DNA of 64,000 nt from Actinostola sp. cb2023. Lineage: Eukaryota > Cnidaria > Anthozoa > Actiniaria > Actinostolidae. The translations under genes and the position numbers were made by a program. Under the pieces are notes generated by a model. It was not told the origin of the DNA and ran no database searches. It worked only from the letters and a program-made list of their open reading frames with translations. Below are positions 13,101 through 24,974 of the stretch, in pieces. Where the stretch lies: NCBI GenBank assembly GCA_033675265.1, contig JAUJYZ010000234.1, positions 186,001 to 250,000 on the forward strand, given 5' to 3'. How positions within the stretch are numbered: position 1 is the stretch's first letter; each line of letters opens with the position of its first letter.

Positions 13101-16100
13101 CGTACTGGTGATGATGGAAGTCATTTGGTGATGCTGCTGCAGCTGCAATTCGTGGTGGTAATGATGGAAGTCATTTGGTTATGCTGTTGCAGCTGCAATT
13201 CGTGGTGGTAATGATGGAATCGAAGGCATTTGGTGATGTTGCCTCTGCTGCAATTCGTGTTGGTAATGATGGAAGTCATTTGGTGATGCTGTTGCAGCTG
13301 CAATTCGTGTTGGTAATGATGGAAGTCATTTGGTGATGTGCTGCAGCTGCAATTCGTGGTGGGAATGATGGAAGTCATTTGGTGATGCTGCTGCTGCAGC
13401 AGCTGAAATTCGTGTTGGTAATGATGGAAGTCATTTGGTGATGTGCTGCAGCTGCAATTCGTGGTGGGAATGATGGAAGTCATTTGTGTGATGCTGCTGC
13501 TGCAGCTGCAATTCGTGGTGGTAATGATGGAAGGCATTTGGTGATGTTGCCTCAGCTGCAATTCGTGTTGGTAATGATGGAAGTCATTTGGTGATGCTGC
13601 TGCTGCAGCTGCAATTCGTGGTGGGAATGATGGAAGTCATTTGGTGATGCTGCTGCTGCAGCTGCAATTCGTAATGGGAATGATGGAAGTCATTTGGTGA
13701 TGCTGCTGCTGCAGCTGCAATTCGTGGTGGGAATGATGGAAGTGGCATTTGGTGATGCTGCTGCAGCTGCAATTCGTGTTGGTAATGATGGAAGTCATTT
13801 GGTGATGTTGCTGCAGCTGAAATTCGTGGTGGGAATGATGGAAGTCATTTGATGATGCTTTTGCAGCTGAAATTCGTGGTGGGAATGATGGAAGTCATTT
13901 GGTGTTGCTGCTGCAACTGCAATTCGTGGTGGGAATGCTGGAAATCATTTGGTGATGTTGCTGCAGCTGCAATTCGTGTTGGTAATGATGGAAGGCATTT
14001 GGTGATGTTGCTTCAGCTGCAATTTATGGTGATAATGATGGAAGTCATTTGGTGATGTGCTGCAGCTGCAATTCGTACTGGTGATGATGGAAGTCATTTG
14101 GTGATGCTGCTGCAGCTGCAATTCGTGGTGGTAATGATGGAAGTCATTTGGTTATGCTGTTGCAGCTGCAATTCGTGGTGGTAATGATGGAATCGAAGGC
14201 ATTTGGTGATGTTGCCTCTGCTGCAATTCGTGTTGGTAATGATGGAAGTCATTTGGTGATGCTGTTGCAGCTGCAATTCGTGTTGGTAATGATGGAAGTC
14301 ATTTGGTGATGCTGCTGCAGCTGCAATTCGTGTCGGTAATGATGGAAGTCATTTGGCGATGCTGCTGCAACTGCAATACGTGGTGGGAATGATGGAAGCC
14401 ATTTGGTGATGCTGCTGCAGCTGCAATTCGTGTTGGTAATGATGGAAGTCATTTGGTGATGTTGCTGCAGCTGAAATTCGTGGTGGGAATGATGGAAGTC
14501 ATTGGCTGCAACTGCAATTCGTGTTGGTAATGATGGAAGTCATTTGGTGATGCTGCTGCTGCAGCTGAAATTCGTGTTGGTAATGATGGAAGTCATTTGG
14601 TGATGTGCTGCAGCTGCAATTCGTGGTGGGAATGATGGAAGTCATTTGGTGATGCTGCTGCTGCAGCTGCAATTCGTGATGGGAATGATGGAAAGTCATT
14701 TGGTGATGCTGCTGCTGCAGCTGAAATTCGTGTTGGTAATGATGGAAGTCATTTGGTGATGTGCTGCAGCTGCAATTCGTGGTGGGAATGATGGAAGTCA
14801 TTTGGTGATGCTGCTGCTGCAGCTGCAATTCGTGGTGGGAATGATGGAAGGCATTTGGTGATGTTGCCTCAGCTGCAATTCGTGTTGGTAATGATGGAAG
14901 TCATTTGGTGATGCTGCTGCTGCAGCTGCAATTCGTGGTGGGAATGATGGAAGTCATTTGGTGATGCTGCTGTTGCAGCTGCAATTCGTAATGGGAATGA
15001 TGGAAGTAATTTGGTGATGCTGCTGCTGCAGCTGAAATTCATGTTGGTAATGATGGAAGGCATTTGGTGATGTTCATTCATTCATTCATTCATTCATGTT
15101 GCCTCAGCTGCAATTCGTGTTGGTAATGATGGAAGTCATTTGGTGATGCTGCTGCTGCAGCTGAAATTCATGTTGGTAATGATGGAAGGCATTTGGTGAT
15201 GTTGCCTCAGCTGCAATTCGTGTTGGTAATGATGGAAGTAATTTGGTGATGCTGCTGCTGCAGCTGAAATTCGTGTTGGTAATGATGGAAGTCATTTGGT
15301 GATGCTGCTGCTGCAGCTGAAATTCATGTTGGTAATGATGGAAGTCATTTGGTGATGCTGCTGCTGCAGCTGCAATTTGTGGTGGGAATGATGGAAGCCA
15401 TTTGATGATGCTTTTGCAGCTGCAATTCGTACTGGTGATAAAGGAAGTCATTAGCTGGTGAAAGGTGTTTGGTGATGCTGCAGCTGCAATTCGTGGTGTT
15501 TGGTTCATAGTGGTAATGGATGGTGGAAATGATTTGGTGCCGATGCTGCCGCTGCTACACATTGTAGTGGTGATGATGTTCATTTGCTGTTCTTTGTTGA
15601 AATGGTGCAAGTAAAGTAAGAATGGTGGTGCTGCATTTTGTGGTTAATTGTGGCGCAATTTGTAATGACGATGATGGAAGCCATTTGGCTGATGCTGCTG
15701 AATCCGGGGGGGGGGGCATTCCCGGAAATTTAGGATAGGGGTGTGCCCCCGGGATGTCGAAACCCTGACCCTATTTAAGGATGACAAATTGGAAAATTCA
15801 TACCCTTTCCAAGGATTTGTAACTGAAATATAGACCCCATTTAAGGAATAAGTGAATACTGTAATTTTAACAGTTTTTGTTTAATTGTCATCGAACTATG
15901 TTGACAATTATTCATCAAGCATTTAACACTGTATCTAATACTGTAATTTTAACAGTTTTTGTTTAATTGTCATCGAACTATGTTGACAATTATTCATCAA
16001 GCATTTAACACTGTATTTAATACTGTAATTTTAACAGTTTTTGTTTAATTGTCATCGAACTATGTTGACAATTATTCATCAAGCATTTAACACTGTAACC

Positions 16101-17737
16101 TAGTTTAAATATATGCCGTCATTTATCACAACAATTTGTTCGTTCCTTGACTACGGTACTTTTATACAAACAGGAACAAACTATAAATATACATTCGCGA
16201 ACCGAACCATACAATATAATGTGTAATATATACAAACACATAAATCCATTTAGGAGTTGATTGCGGTGATGATGTTAACAGCGCTAGCTAATTTAAGTGC
16301 CTATGAATCATACACAATTGCATTCCTTTTTCTGGTTGATCTACGTGGCCCTCCTTCGATGTGTTGACCTTGAACTTGAACCAGCAATCTTCCATCATCG
16401 CTCTGTTCGACTGCGCATGCTTCTTCTTGCTGCTCAATTGCTGGAGGCTCTGAATCTACGGTGGCAGCTCTTCTTGCTCGGCATTGACCAAATAGCCTTG
16501 AAGCACTACTTTTGATGTCATTGTGTTCTTCTTCACATATAGTAAGTGTCCCGGCTTCATCATCTGAGATGATGAAAGGAAATTCCAGTAAATTGGACTT
16601 GCTGACCTCAAAAGAATTTGGTCCAAGAGGTTTGTATACTTGGAAATTAATAGCCAAGCCCAAAGTAGAACTCATGACATGTACAACTCTGACAGGAACA
16701 TTATTGTTCTGTCACAGATTGTTCTGTTTGATGACAAAGATAAAAAAAAGTGTACCGGCCCTATTGAAGGATCGAATATTTTATTTTATGGGAAAAAGCA
16801 AAATATGGTACCCCATTTAAAGATCTGGAGGTTCAAAAACCATACCCTATTTGGGGGCACATACCTATATAGCGTATATATGGGAGTGCCCCCCCGGGTG
16901 CTGAATGTCGAAAAGCTGCTGAAAGTGATGTGTGCTGCTGTTGGAAATTGTTTTTCATGTTGCATGTTGTTCAGTTAGAGGAATTTACGAGTTGAACTGA
17001 CTGAGATATTTCTATTTTTTGAAGGCCATGATCCTCGCCAGGCTGTAGCTGGTCGAGTCGCACCTGCAGCATCTCGAGGACGACCGGTACGTTGTCGCTT
17101 TATACCTCAGTTTTGGAATTATCTACAGGCTGTTCCTTTTCTCTTTCTCCCCTTCTTTCATTTTGCCACTCCTTTCGTATCCCTCTTTCCATTGTAATGA
17201 TCTTCGCACGTGGTAGGTATAAACCCATTTTTACTTGGTTTGTATTTTTTTAAAGATTGGCAATGAAGCAGGTGGGAGAGCAATAGGACACAAGGTCCCC
17301 TACAAGGCTCCTCGGCACCCACACCAATCCCCAATACTAAACAGACAACCCATTAAAAAATACGAGAACATCACAATAACTAATGACAAAAGAGCAAAAT
17401 CATAAACATAGAATTGACAAGAACATGCATAGGAAAGATTAACGCGGCGGCATTTAAGACAAATGATCTTATCAGATCTAGTACTGTCACGCCACCAAAA
17501 GCATTATTTCATTAAATACATAGCGTTGTTTGATAATTACCTTGCTTTGCATGATTACAGCCATCCACTTTTATTGCCATGTACGACTACACCGCGAATG
17601 ACGTCGATGAAGTAACCATCTTGGAAGGAGACACTATCAATAACGTCCATCCTATCGATGATGGCTGGATGGAAGGACGAGTGCAGCGCACTGGCAAACA
17701 TGGAATGTTTCCAGCAAATTACGTGCAGCCAAAATAG
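10109..17737 (+). CDS. LASP1: LIM and SH3 domain protein (LASP)
   Basis: Actin-associated scaffold of the LASP/nebulin family. Exons: 10109-10177, 10672-10766, 11144-11228, 11435-11576, 17025-17086, 17561-17737; phases agree throughout and give 209 residues. Residues 1 to about 57 form a LIM zinc-binding domain (CAKC ... WHKGC ... CTVC ... C..H). Residues about 60-130 hold two nebulin-type repeats ([10 protein letters not shown], then [12 protein letters not shown]). A short Arg/Ala linker follows. The last exon is a complete SH3 domain (ALYDY-like [31 protein letters not shown]). Human LASP1 is 261 residues; the shorter length comes from a reduced linker. Start choice: MNPQCAKC matches the family N-terminus exactly. 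Intron 4 is 5.4 kb because of a minisatellite and a transposon. Expected location is focal adhesions and cortical actin (family knowledge). Confidence 0.95.
11728..15480. repeat. Minisatellite, about 50-bp unit, about 75 copies, with higher-order structure
   Basis: The unit reads roughly AATTCGTGTTGGTAATGATG then GAAGTCATTTGGTGATG then a variable (CTG)n and CAGCTGC. Spacing is exactly 50 bp in the first copies (11778, 11828, 11878, 11928) and changes by multiples of 3 where CTG triplets are gained. Larger duplications are visible: the stretch at about 12600-13310 recurs 973 bp downstream, and 11752-11955 recurs near 14249-14452. A (CATT)n insertion sits at about 15073-15096. Open frames across it are by-products of the repeat. 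It occupies LASP intron 4. Confidence 0.95.
15858..16103. repeat. 82-bp tandem triplication inside the hAT-like element
   Basis: Copies start at 15858, 15940 and 16022 with the word ACTGTAATTTTAACAG. They are nearly identical, indicating recent amplification. Each copy carries the inverted pair TTGTCATCGA...ATGTTGACAA. Confidence 0.9.
16301..16675 (-). other. Unassigned 124-codon open frame inside the hAT-like element
   Basis: The predicted peptide has an acidic/Gln-rich middle and a basic C-terminus ([17 protein letters not shown]). It has no recognisable transposase catalytic motif. It is longer than chance frames nearby and lies within one mobile element, so it may be a fragment of an element-encoded protein or captured host sequence. 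The C-terminal basic motif resembles tails seen in many retroelement polyproteins, but that is weak evidence. Confidence 0.25.
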
Positions 17738-18441
17738 TGATGACACCTGAATGAGAAAATAGACTATATAGTAGCCTATTTTCGTTTAATTTCGTGTGAA
17801 TCTGCGATGTAGGATTGAAAAGTAAAGATTTATCATGGTAAAAGAATTTATCATGGTACTAAAGATATGCAAAAAATGCAAGTGAGAAGTGCATTCACCT
17901 AATAAGTCGTATGCTTCCCTAAACCTCCGGTCTCCTGCCTCTTTGGCCCACTCTAAACTCTATTTATTGAGCTGCGCGCTTTCAGGCAAGTAAGCATGTA
18001 GCTCGTATTGTTATGTATATTGCCTCTTTCATGCAAAGGCGCGCGACTCAAACAATGGATTGATGAACTGTACGTAAAGGATCGAATCTAAGAAAATAAA
18101 TTTATTATATTTCTTGTAATTGCATGCTTGGTCTATCATATATATTATCAAGTTGAATGTGCATATGTGCAGTGACGATGAATAATGTGATCGAACTCTT
18201 GAATAAGTTGTAGCTGAAAGTTTAATCCATGATTTATGCCGACGACACTTGGTATGGGTCTTTTACGACCGAAATGCCAATTAGGGCACGTTCACATGTG
18301 AACAATTGAATGACCCAAATTCCTTGTTTTCTGACGCGAAATTTAAGATTTCGTTAACAATATCCCGTTTTTAGTTTCCATGTGATCTCAACAGAAATTG
18401 TTTAAATTTTACGTCGAGTTGACGTCTTTGACACAAGACCG

Positions 18442-18798
18442 AGGCCCCGTCCACACTAATCCGTTTTTGAAAACCTCCGTTTTCCTTTGACCGAAAACTG
18501 ATTAAAAGCTCTGCGTCCACACTAGCGTTTTCGCATCGTTTTCACCCGTCCACATTAATGCGTTTTCGTTTGAAAAGGCATACACCGAGAACTCTAGGTG
18601 TAACGTCAGCGTCACACTATATTACGATAAACATGCGTTTTCAAAATTGTCCGCTTTGGAAAGCGTTTTCGAAAACCTCCGTTTTCATAGATAAACATCT
18701 CCGTTTTCGATCGTTTTAGTGTGGACGCTCAGTAAAAACGCATAAAATCAAAAATGTATGCGTTTCTAAACGAAAACGGAGTAGTGTGGATGGGGCCT
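18442..18798. mobile_element. TIR element, ends AGGCCCCGTCCACAC
   Basis: The left end AGGCCCCGTCCACACTA is mirrored by TAGTGTGGATGGGGCCT at the right end. Subterminal words CGTTTTC/GAAAACG are repeated many times in both orientations across the 357 bp. Non-coding. The GGCCCCGTCCACAC type of end is common among invertebrate and fish MITEs. Confidence 0.85.
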
Positions 18799-18965
18799 GA
18801 AGACAAAACCAGGGTGCTTTCTTTTCAGGCCTGTGACTGAATTTGAACACATGAAATTTTCAAGATTGATATAATTATGCTGTTTGAAGTGACTTATGAG
18901 AGTTGGGCTAATTTTATCAGTAAACTCATGCTGATATATGAATACATTAATTACCGGTTACTGAA

Positions 18966-19060
18966 AATACCGACGTCCTCTGCGGTCTTGGCTTGTCGCT
19001 CGTTGCTCAGTAACGGCGACAACATTATTTTTGAAATAGTGGTATACCATCACAATCCAA
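18966..19060. repeat. Copy of a dispersed repeat shared with 27826-28130
   Basis: Words CTCTGCGGTCTTGGCTTGTC, GCTCGTTGCTCAG and CGACAACATTATTTTTG...AATAGTGGTATA match, with divergence, the arm of the foldback element at 28058-28130. It is a single-arm, degenerate copy of that family. Confidence 0.6.
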
Positions 19061-19678
19061 CCTAGTCAATGCTACAATCCATGTTTACTTGCTAGCTCTC
19101 ATCATTTCTACTCTGATTCCGATTCAAGCTTGAATAATTTAGTATCCTATTTTATAAATCCAAACAACATGTAACAATTTAAATTGAAAATACACTTTTG
19201 TCTCTAGTTGTTTTTTATTAAGACGTTTCGACTGTAAATCCACAGTCTTCATCAGTTGGATAGCAAGAAACTCTGCGGCACGGATATATTTCAAAAAATA
19301 CTATGAATATTGTCAGCAAACATTTACATGTAAGAGCACATTTTTATAAAGTTGTTCACGACTCCAAATGCCTTGCAGTTTCTCCCTTTAAAATTAATTC
19401 CCCTTGTGGAAGAAGCTAGAGTGTGTGATGTATGCATTGGCAGCAGAGTCATGATGGCAGGGGCTCTCTACCCCCCCCCCCCCCCCCCCCCCCCCCCTTC
19501 CTATTTTTTAGGAAAGATGGCAATATTGCATGTGTTAGTCCTTTCAATTTGAAACTGAGGAAGAGTATATGTTAACCAAAAATATCCAACGCCAGAGTGA
19601 TGCACCTCTCACAGTGTTGAGATGGGAGGTGTAACCACTTGACCACCCTTGCTTCCTAAATGTAATGTCCCAAATTTT

Positions 19679-19836
19679 TAGGGTAGAGTGATGGCACTTA
19701 ACCCGTGAAACAAAATCTAATAGTCATCGACTAATAGTCAAATCAAAACAAAAGAAAACAATGGAATTACAGTTTATTAATATCTACATGGCTAATATCT
19801 GTTTCACGGGTGAAGTGCCGCATCACTCTATCCTAT
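19679..19836. repeat. Foldback repeat
   Basis: Arms TAGGGTAGAGTGATG...CCCGTGAAACA (left) and its reverse complement ending at 19836 are about 35 bp each with few mismatches, separated by about 75 bp. Confidence 0.7.
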
Positions 19837-20590
19837 CAAACTATCAACTAAATACACAGCAGTATGAAAAGAAAACAAAAGGTTTCATGTTCTGGTTGAA
19901 TGATAGCAGCTATTCATCGAAATTGCTGGTTTGCATTTGACGTCATGTGGCTATGTTGGTACTCAAGGTAACATTCCTCTCATCAGTTTCTCTTGTTTGT
20001 GCCACCAACATGGCCACTGCATCTTTGTACTTTAAATCTCCAGGGATTGATTGCAAACCAGCAATAGAAGAAATTAGACTCAAATGCATTGGTGTTATTT
20101 CACGGGTACTGTATGCACTCTAGAAAAATTGCTTATTGCAAGAATGACCAAACACTCGACATATTTATGTCGTCTCTAATGTAGGTTTATTTTTCATTTA
20201 CATGTTGGTATATTAGAGAAAATAGGAATCACAAGAGTGTTTTGAGGATTGAGTTCTTGTGCAAATGGCATAATATTATAATATTCTTCAGCTGCAAGAC
20301 TGTTCACATGAATTCTTGTAATAATACTCATTAACATTTGACCTTGGAAATCTCAACATTGATCACTAAATGTTTATTATTTCCTTGCCATATTAGTTTG
20401 GTAAACTCAGTCAAAACAACTTGTAGTATACAAACTATGTTCATTATTGGTGCAATTTTGCTAAGAAAGCATTAAAATGATGTAAAATGTACATTATGAA
20501 ATTATATTTAAACAAAATTATGGATGAATTCCTCGTGTGTCTGACAGTATCTCATGGGGTTATAACTTGATCATGTTTTCTATGTTGTTA

Positions 20591-21010
20591 TTAGCCATTA
20601 TCAAATCGAGCAGGGGACTGGGAACGAGTTTATTAGAATTAATGTAATTACGAAATTAAGTTCATGACATGAAAGAGCATGTTGAAATTATCATCTGTGC
20701 AAAGTTTGATGTGATTTGAGCGAATTCTGTCGGAATTATTAACTTTTGAAATTGTGTTGTCCAGCCAAAACTTTACAGTGAATGTATGGTTTGGATGGAC
20801 AACGTCAAAAATTTACAGAGTTTGTATGTGAAAATAGACATCTTTGATGCCCTCTAGCATCATCAATATTAAGCCGAAGTTCACCAAACTTTGCAGACAA
20901 GCTAAGTTTGGTCTGCTCTCTCAGAAAATGATGCCCATTTTTGCTAGTTTCTTATTGAATTAGTTTTACGGACTTGGTCCCAGTCCCCTGCTCGATTTGG
21001 TAATGGCTAA
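20591..21010. mobile_element. TIR element, ends TTAGCCATTA
   Basis: The left end TTAGCCATTATCAAATCGAG (continuing CAGGGGACTGGGA) is mirrored by TCCCAGTCCCCTGCTCGATTTGG...TAATGGCTAA at the right, about 35 bp of inverted repeat over a 420-bp element. Non-coding; it ends about 180 bp beyond the Ral stop codon. Confidence 0.85.
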
Positions 21011-21188
21011 TTGAATTCATTTAAATAAAAGCTTAACCTGATAACATTGTTATCATCGGAATAACAATTTTCTTCTCGCTATTTTGACGATACACAGAAA
21101 AAAAATAAACAGAGAAAAACACACTATGGACAAATCCCAGATTCGTCTGAATGTAACTTATATTTTTTTACAATCTAGAAATTCTTCA

Positions 21189-22059
21189 TCACAATATGGC
21201 ACATTTTTTGCCCTTCTTTTTCTTCTTCTTCCCAGCTGGCTTCGAGCCATCGTCCATCTTTCGTGACTTGATCTCTCGCATCAAATCAAAGAAAACTTTA
21301 TCAACGTTCGCTCGAGTTTTTGCCGAAGTTTCAACATAAGGTACATTCCACTCTTGGGCTTTCTCCAACGCTTCTTCGCTCGTGACTTGTCGCTTGTCTG
21401 TCAAATCGGCCTTGTTGCCCACTAATAGGAAAGGTATACTATCGTTTCCAGATTTCACTCGAAGAATTTGCTCTCGAAATTCGGTGGTAGCAGCAAAAGA
21501 TTCTTGTTCAGTTATCGAGAACACACACAGAAATCCTTCACCACTTCGAAAGTAGTTGTCGCGAATGGCAGCGTAATCTTCTTGCCCTGCGGTATCTAAA
21601 ATATCTATTTGGCACTCCTCTCCGTCCAAGATCACCTTCTTACGATAGCTGTCCGCTTTGGTCGGTTCATAATCCTCTACAAACTAAGAAAAAAAGCAGA
21701 ATCAAAATGAAAAGCTACCCAACGTTATGCATGGTCCTGTGAGTTATACTCATTTAGATATGGGTTGGGTTAACTGTGTGATCGATGACAATGAATTCAC
21801 TGCGGATCTCTGGATTATTCCCGTCCTTACATGTAAATCTACACTGAAAACGACTGAGGAATCTATTCTCGCTGAATTCCTGAATTCCTAACTACACAGA
21901 ATTTGCCCGCAGCTCTTGACAACATGTATAGTCGGCTCATACTGGGCACATTACCTCTTCGTACATGAACTGCAAAGTCAAGGCTGACTTTCCAACGCCA
22001 CCACTCCCAACCATTATGACTTTATGAAGCCCTAACTGCTTCTCTTTGGTCTTGGACAT
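21189..22059 (-). CDS. RALA: Ral-type small GTPase (RalA/RalB orthologue)
   Basis: Ras-superfamily switch that acts with the exocyst and RalBP1 in vesicle delivery and signalling. Exons on the minus strand: 22059-21955 and 21683-21189, giving 199 residues. Nucleotide-binding motifs are intact: GSGGVGKS (P-loop), DTAGQE, NKAD and ETSAK. The Ral-specific effector stretch [14 protein letters not shown] identifies Ral rather than Ras or Rap. The C-terminus is a lysine-rich tail ending KKCAIL, a CAAX box with terminal Leu, so geranylgeranylation and plasma-membrane targeting are expected. The tail is a few residues shorter than vertebrate RalA. The start [18 protein letters not shown] aligns with the family N-terminus and the intron follows FMYEE. 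Downstream, GC-richer coding sequence contrasts with the AT-rich surroundings. Confidence 0.97.
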
Positions 22060-23255
22060 ATTGACAAGAGTGTCGAATACCAAAAATCAAGAAATCAGCA
22101 GCTGCCGATGCAGAATTTACGTATTTTTTCGAGGTGACAGTCGCGAAGGAAGGAAGGAAACCGATTCTATGTTCAACAGCAACCGCCCCTTCGCCTTCCT
22201 GTTGTCGCAGTGACGTCACTGGTCTCAACACCAGGTCCCCATGTTGCGTTTACACACACCGAGAGACAAATAGGGTCATGCCCAAAATATCTCATGTTGT
22301 AAAGTCAACAGTAAAGAATTGTCAAAATCATTGTATATAGACAAACACATTAAACTAATCTTAGATCCACATTTGCACTTTTAAAATAGAAAGAGAATAT
22401 ACTACTCACCCTTGGATTTCAAAGAGATTCTGAAAATATGTAGGCTGATTCCATAAGTCAGTCCCAGTTCACTCTAAGATTTCTGTAAATATTCAGAAAT
22501 ATTTTCAGAATCTCTTTGAGGGTGAATAGAGCCTAGTACAGCCTTGGGTTTCCAAGGAACTAATATTTTATTTTTAATTTCATTATTTATTTCTACACCA
22601 CAAGCAACAACTGTCTCCATTTAGTATACGTTCCCAATAGTCCAGGAGGGTATACTTCATGAAACTTTAGGGATGTACCACCGAGCTCTCTAAACCGTCT
22701 CATTTTGAAACCCTGTTCCAGAGTAAAATACGATGTTCCAGACAAAAATCACTGAAAATCATACCCTGTTGGTTGGCATGTCCCTAATATATGATAGAAC
22801 TTTTTTGGGGGAGTAATCCCCACTTCCCATCCTCTGAGCCAATAGTACACTGTCTTGTAATTTTCTACATTGATATTTATTCAGTTGTAGTATATACATG
22901 TATTTTTCCAGTCTATTGTTTTAAGCCAATGAAACAGTAGAATATATTTAAAGAATGAAATAATTCATTACAGTGCTATCCTTAGGATAAGTTTTTATTG
23001 GTAAGTAATTTTATTGCATTTATCCACTATTTGAACAACTGATCACTGATAGATACAATATTTTTAATATCAACTGATAGTAACCCAGCTCTTAACTCCA
23101 TGAGACAAGCATCATTGTTTTATTAGATTAAATACAAATATTCTATTGTTTAGTAGTTGTATTTAGTTACTTGAAAATGAAACAATCCATGCACCCTTTG
23201 CATGTGCAATGAAAAAATGAACATAATTATAATAAACATTGAGAGAAGTATTACA
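22060..23255. other. Intergenic region between Ral and TRNT1
   Basis: It contains the Ral upstream region and the TRNT1 3' flank (minus strand). A small foldback has arms at about 22419-22440 and 22499-22518 (AAAGAGATTCTGAAAATAT). A segment at about 22625-22835 (GGGATGTACCACCGAG, ATACCCTGTT, TGTCCCTAATATATG) resembles internal parts of the element at 15704-16898. No gene signal. Confidence 0.5.
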
Positions 23256-24974
23256 TTAGTTTTTAACAATGTGTTTAATTCTATCCAATAAATCTTGTTC
23301 ATTTGCAACATAGTAACCATCCCTCCAAATCTGTTTTAGCTGACTAAGCATCCTTCCAAATTCAGGTCCAGGTTTCAGTCCGTGTTTCTTCAAATGATCA
23401 CCCGTTAAAGGAAATTGAGGAATAAACCATGTTGAAATCTCCTTGCCAAGTTGATGACGGCCTTGGTAATGCAGTAGCTCTCTGATGTGACCTCGCAGTG
23501 TTTCCTTGGACTGTACACTTGGACTTGAGACTAGCATATCTTGGTAAGGTTTCAATGAATGCTCATGAGCTTTGGGTTCCCTGTGCTCTGTCACAAACTT
23601 CCCAAGATTCCTTTCTGCATTTGACAACTTTAATTTTCTGGCCAAAAGCTCTGCTTCGTATGCAGTATCAACCAGAGAACAAAGCAAACTCACTGGCTGG
23701 AGTTTGTGGGTTTGGCTTTCATTCCAAGCTCTAGCAAATTCTGTCATATTTGCTTCTGTGCATTTTGGAAGCCCTGAAAATAAAGAAAATCATAAAATTA
23801 TCAAATTGTCTAGATGGCCGACCACCGGTCAAGGTCTTTGTTTGACTAAATGGCCAGCAGTCATATATTATAATGAGTTTTGGAGATGCTAATTACACAT
23901 TGTTGATACTACCAAAAAATCAGACTACCGGCCATTTAGTCAAACAAGGACCTTGACCGGCTGCCGGCCATCTAGTTAAATTATTGTTTTGATGTCTAAT
24001 TTCTGTTCCACCTACATGTATGCTGGTGAGTTATTATCTGGTAGTTTTCAGCTGCTACCAAATTTTAGGTAGCAAAGCAACCGTGGTAACTCACCAATGC
24101 AATCAGCCACACCAAGGCTGTAAATGTGCTGTAATAAACTAGGAGCATGGTTTCCAGTCAATATCTTGGCTACTTCTACCCAGACTCGTTCCACTGCAAT
24201 CATCTTGAGTCCTTCTGCAGTAATCCTAATAGTATCTAATGTTTTTCCTTCATGTTTGTCAGGGCTACCAGCTATTCTTCCATAAAATCTAAAATATCTT
24301 AAAATTCTGAGGTAATCTTCCTGGATCCTAGACCTTGGTTCACCCACAAATCTTACACAACGCTCTTTAAGGTCTTCTTTTCCATTAAAGTAATCATACA
24401 ATGTGCCATTTAGTTCTAAACTCATAGCGTTAATGGTGAGGTCCCTGCGTTCTGCATCTACTCTCCAGTCATTGGTGTACTGCACCTTGGCGTGACGTCC
24501 ATCTGTCTCGACATCAATTCTCAAAGTAGTGACTTCAAAATCTTTCTTATTTATGTGTGCTGTTAGCGTCCCATGCTGAAGGCCTGTTTCGATGTAGCGA
24601 ATTTTGTTCTTTTTAAAAACGTCCATCATCTCACTTGGAGTAGCATTGGTTGACAGATCAATGTCTTTGGGCGCCAATCCACAGAGTAAGTCTCTCACAG
24701 CCCCTCCAACTATCCTTAGCTCATACCCTTGATCAATGAACGCAGATGATAATGTCATTATCTCTGCAGTTAGTAAAGCTTTGAATTCATTTGAAGAAAT
24801 TTTACCAGCCTGACCTTCCATTTTAGAATCGAGGCAATAATCCAGGACTCGCTTTATCAAACTGAAACCACCTTTTGTGTGTCTGATGTGCTGTTTTTTA
24901 AGCTCTTTTGAAAGCAGTGTTTGCAGCTTAAATCCTTCTCCGCCGAGGAGAACTTTACAGAAAGTTCTAATCAT
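23256..24974 (-). CDS. TRNT1: CCA tRNA nucleotidyltransferase 1
   Basis: Adds the 3' CCA to tRNAs in cytosol and mitochondria. Exons: 24974-24095 and 23773-23256 (GT-AG, phase 1), giving 465 residues. The class II CCA-adding core is plain: RIVGGAVRDLL, the metal-binding DID in APKDIDLSTNATP, TLRIDVETDGRHA, RRDLTINAM, and EDYLRILRYFRFYGR. The second exon carries the helical body and tail (LKPYQDML, FPLTGDHLKKHGLKPG). The length matches the human enzyme (434) apart from a longer N-terminus. The first 50 residues are basic and lack acids early on, fitting a mitochondrial presequence; an internal Met (MEGQAGK, near residue 52) could start a cytosolic form, as known in other eukaryotes. A foldback repeat lies in the single intron. 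Confidence 0.96.
23810..23975. repeat. Foldback element in the TRNT1 intron
   Basis: Arms CTAGATGGCCG.CC.CCGGTC...GACTAAATGGCC (23810-23855) and the reverse complement (about 23931-23975) are about 46 bp with few mismatches. It fills over half of the 321-bp intron. Confidence 0.85.

Larger units (their letters stand above)
15704..16898. mobile_element. hAT-like non-autonomous element with 8-bp target duplication
   Basis: TIRs start CCGGGGGGG...CATTCCC on the left and mirror at the right end (GGGAGTGCCCCCCCGGG). Both sides are flanked by TGCTGAAT (15696-15703 and 16899-16906), an 8-bp duplication as made by hAT-type transposases. Subterminal pieces repeat in both orientations (ATACCCTATTT / ACCCTATTTAAGG). 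Inside are an 82-bp triplication and a 124-codon minus-strand frame. It inserted at the degenerate 3' edge of the minisatellite. Confidence 0.85.
17738..21188. other. Intergenic region between LASP and Ral, repeat-rich
   Basis: The LASP 3'UTR probably ends near the AATAAA at about 18097. No further gene is seen. The rest is a series of repeats listed separately (18442-18798, 18966-19060, 19679-19836, 20591-21010), plus a 27-C run at 19471-19497. A motif at 19222-19258 (TTTCGACTGTAAATCCACAG and TCTTCATCAGTTGG) resembles the 3' tails of some retroelements. A foldback pair TTGCTGGTTTGCA / TGCAAACCAGCAA lies at about 19922-20065. Confidence 0.5.

Noticed and set aside
11728..15480. CRISPR-like repetition
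   Set aside because: The units are contiguous and vary gradually; there are no unique spacers, and the DNA is animal nuclear sequence.
11752..15610. Many Gln/His/Ser-rich open frames ([14 protein letters not shown]...) on the minus strand, and CCCCNCNS frames on the plus strand
   Set aside because: They are direct translations of the 50-bp minisatellite; the unit is not a multiple of three, so the frame shifts repeatedly, and they lie inside LASP intron 4.
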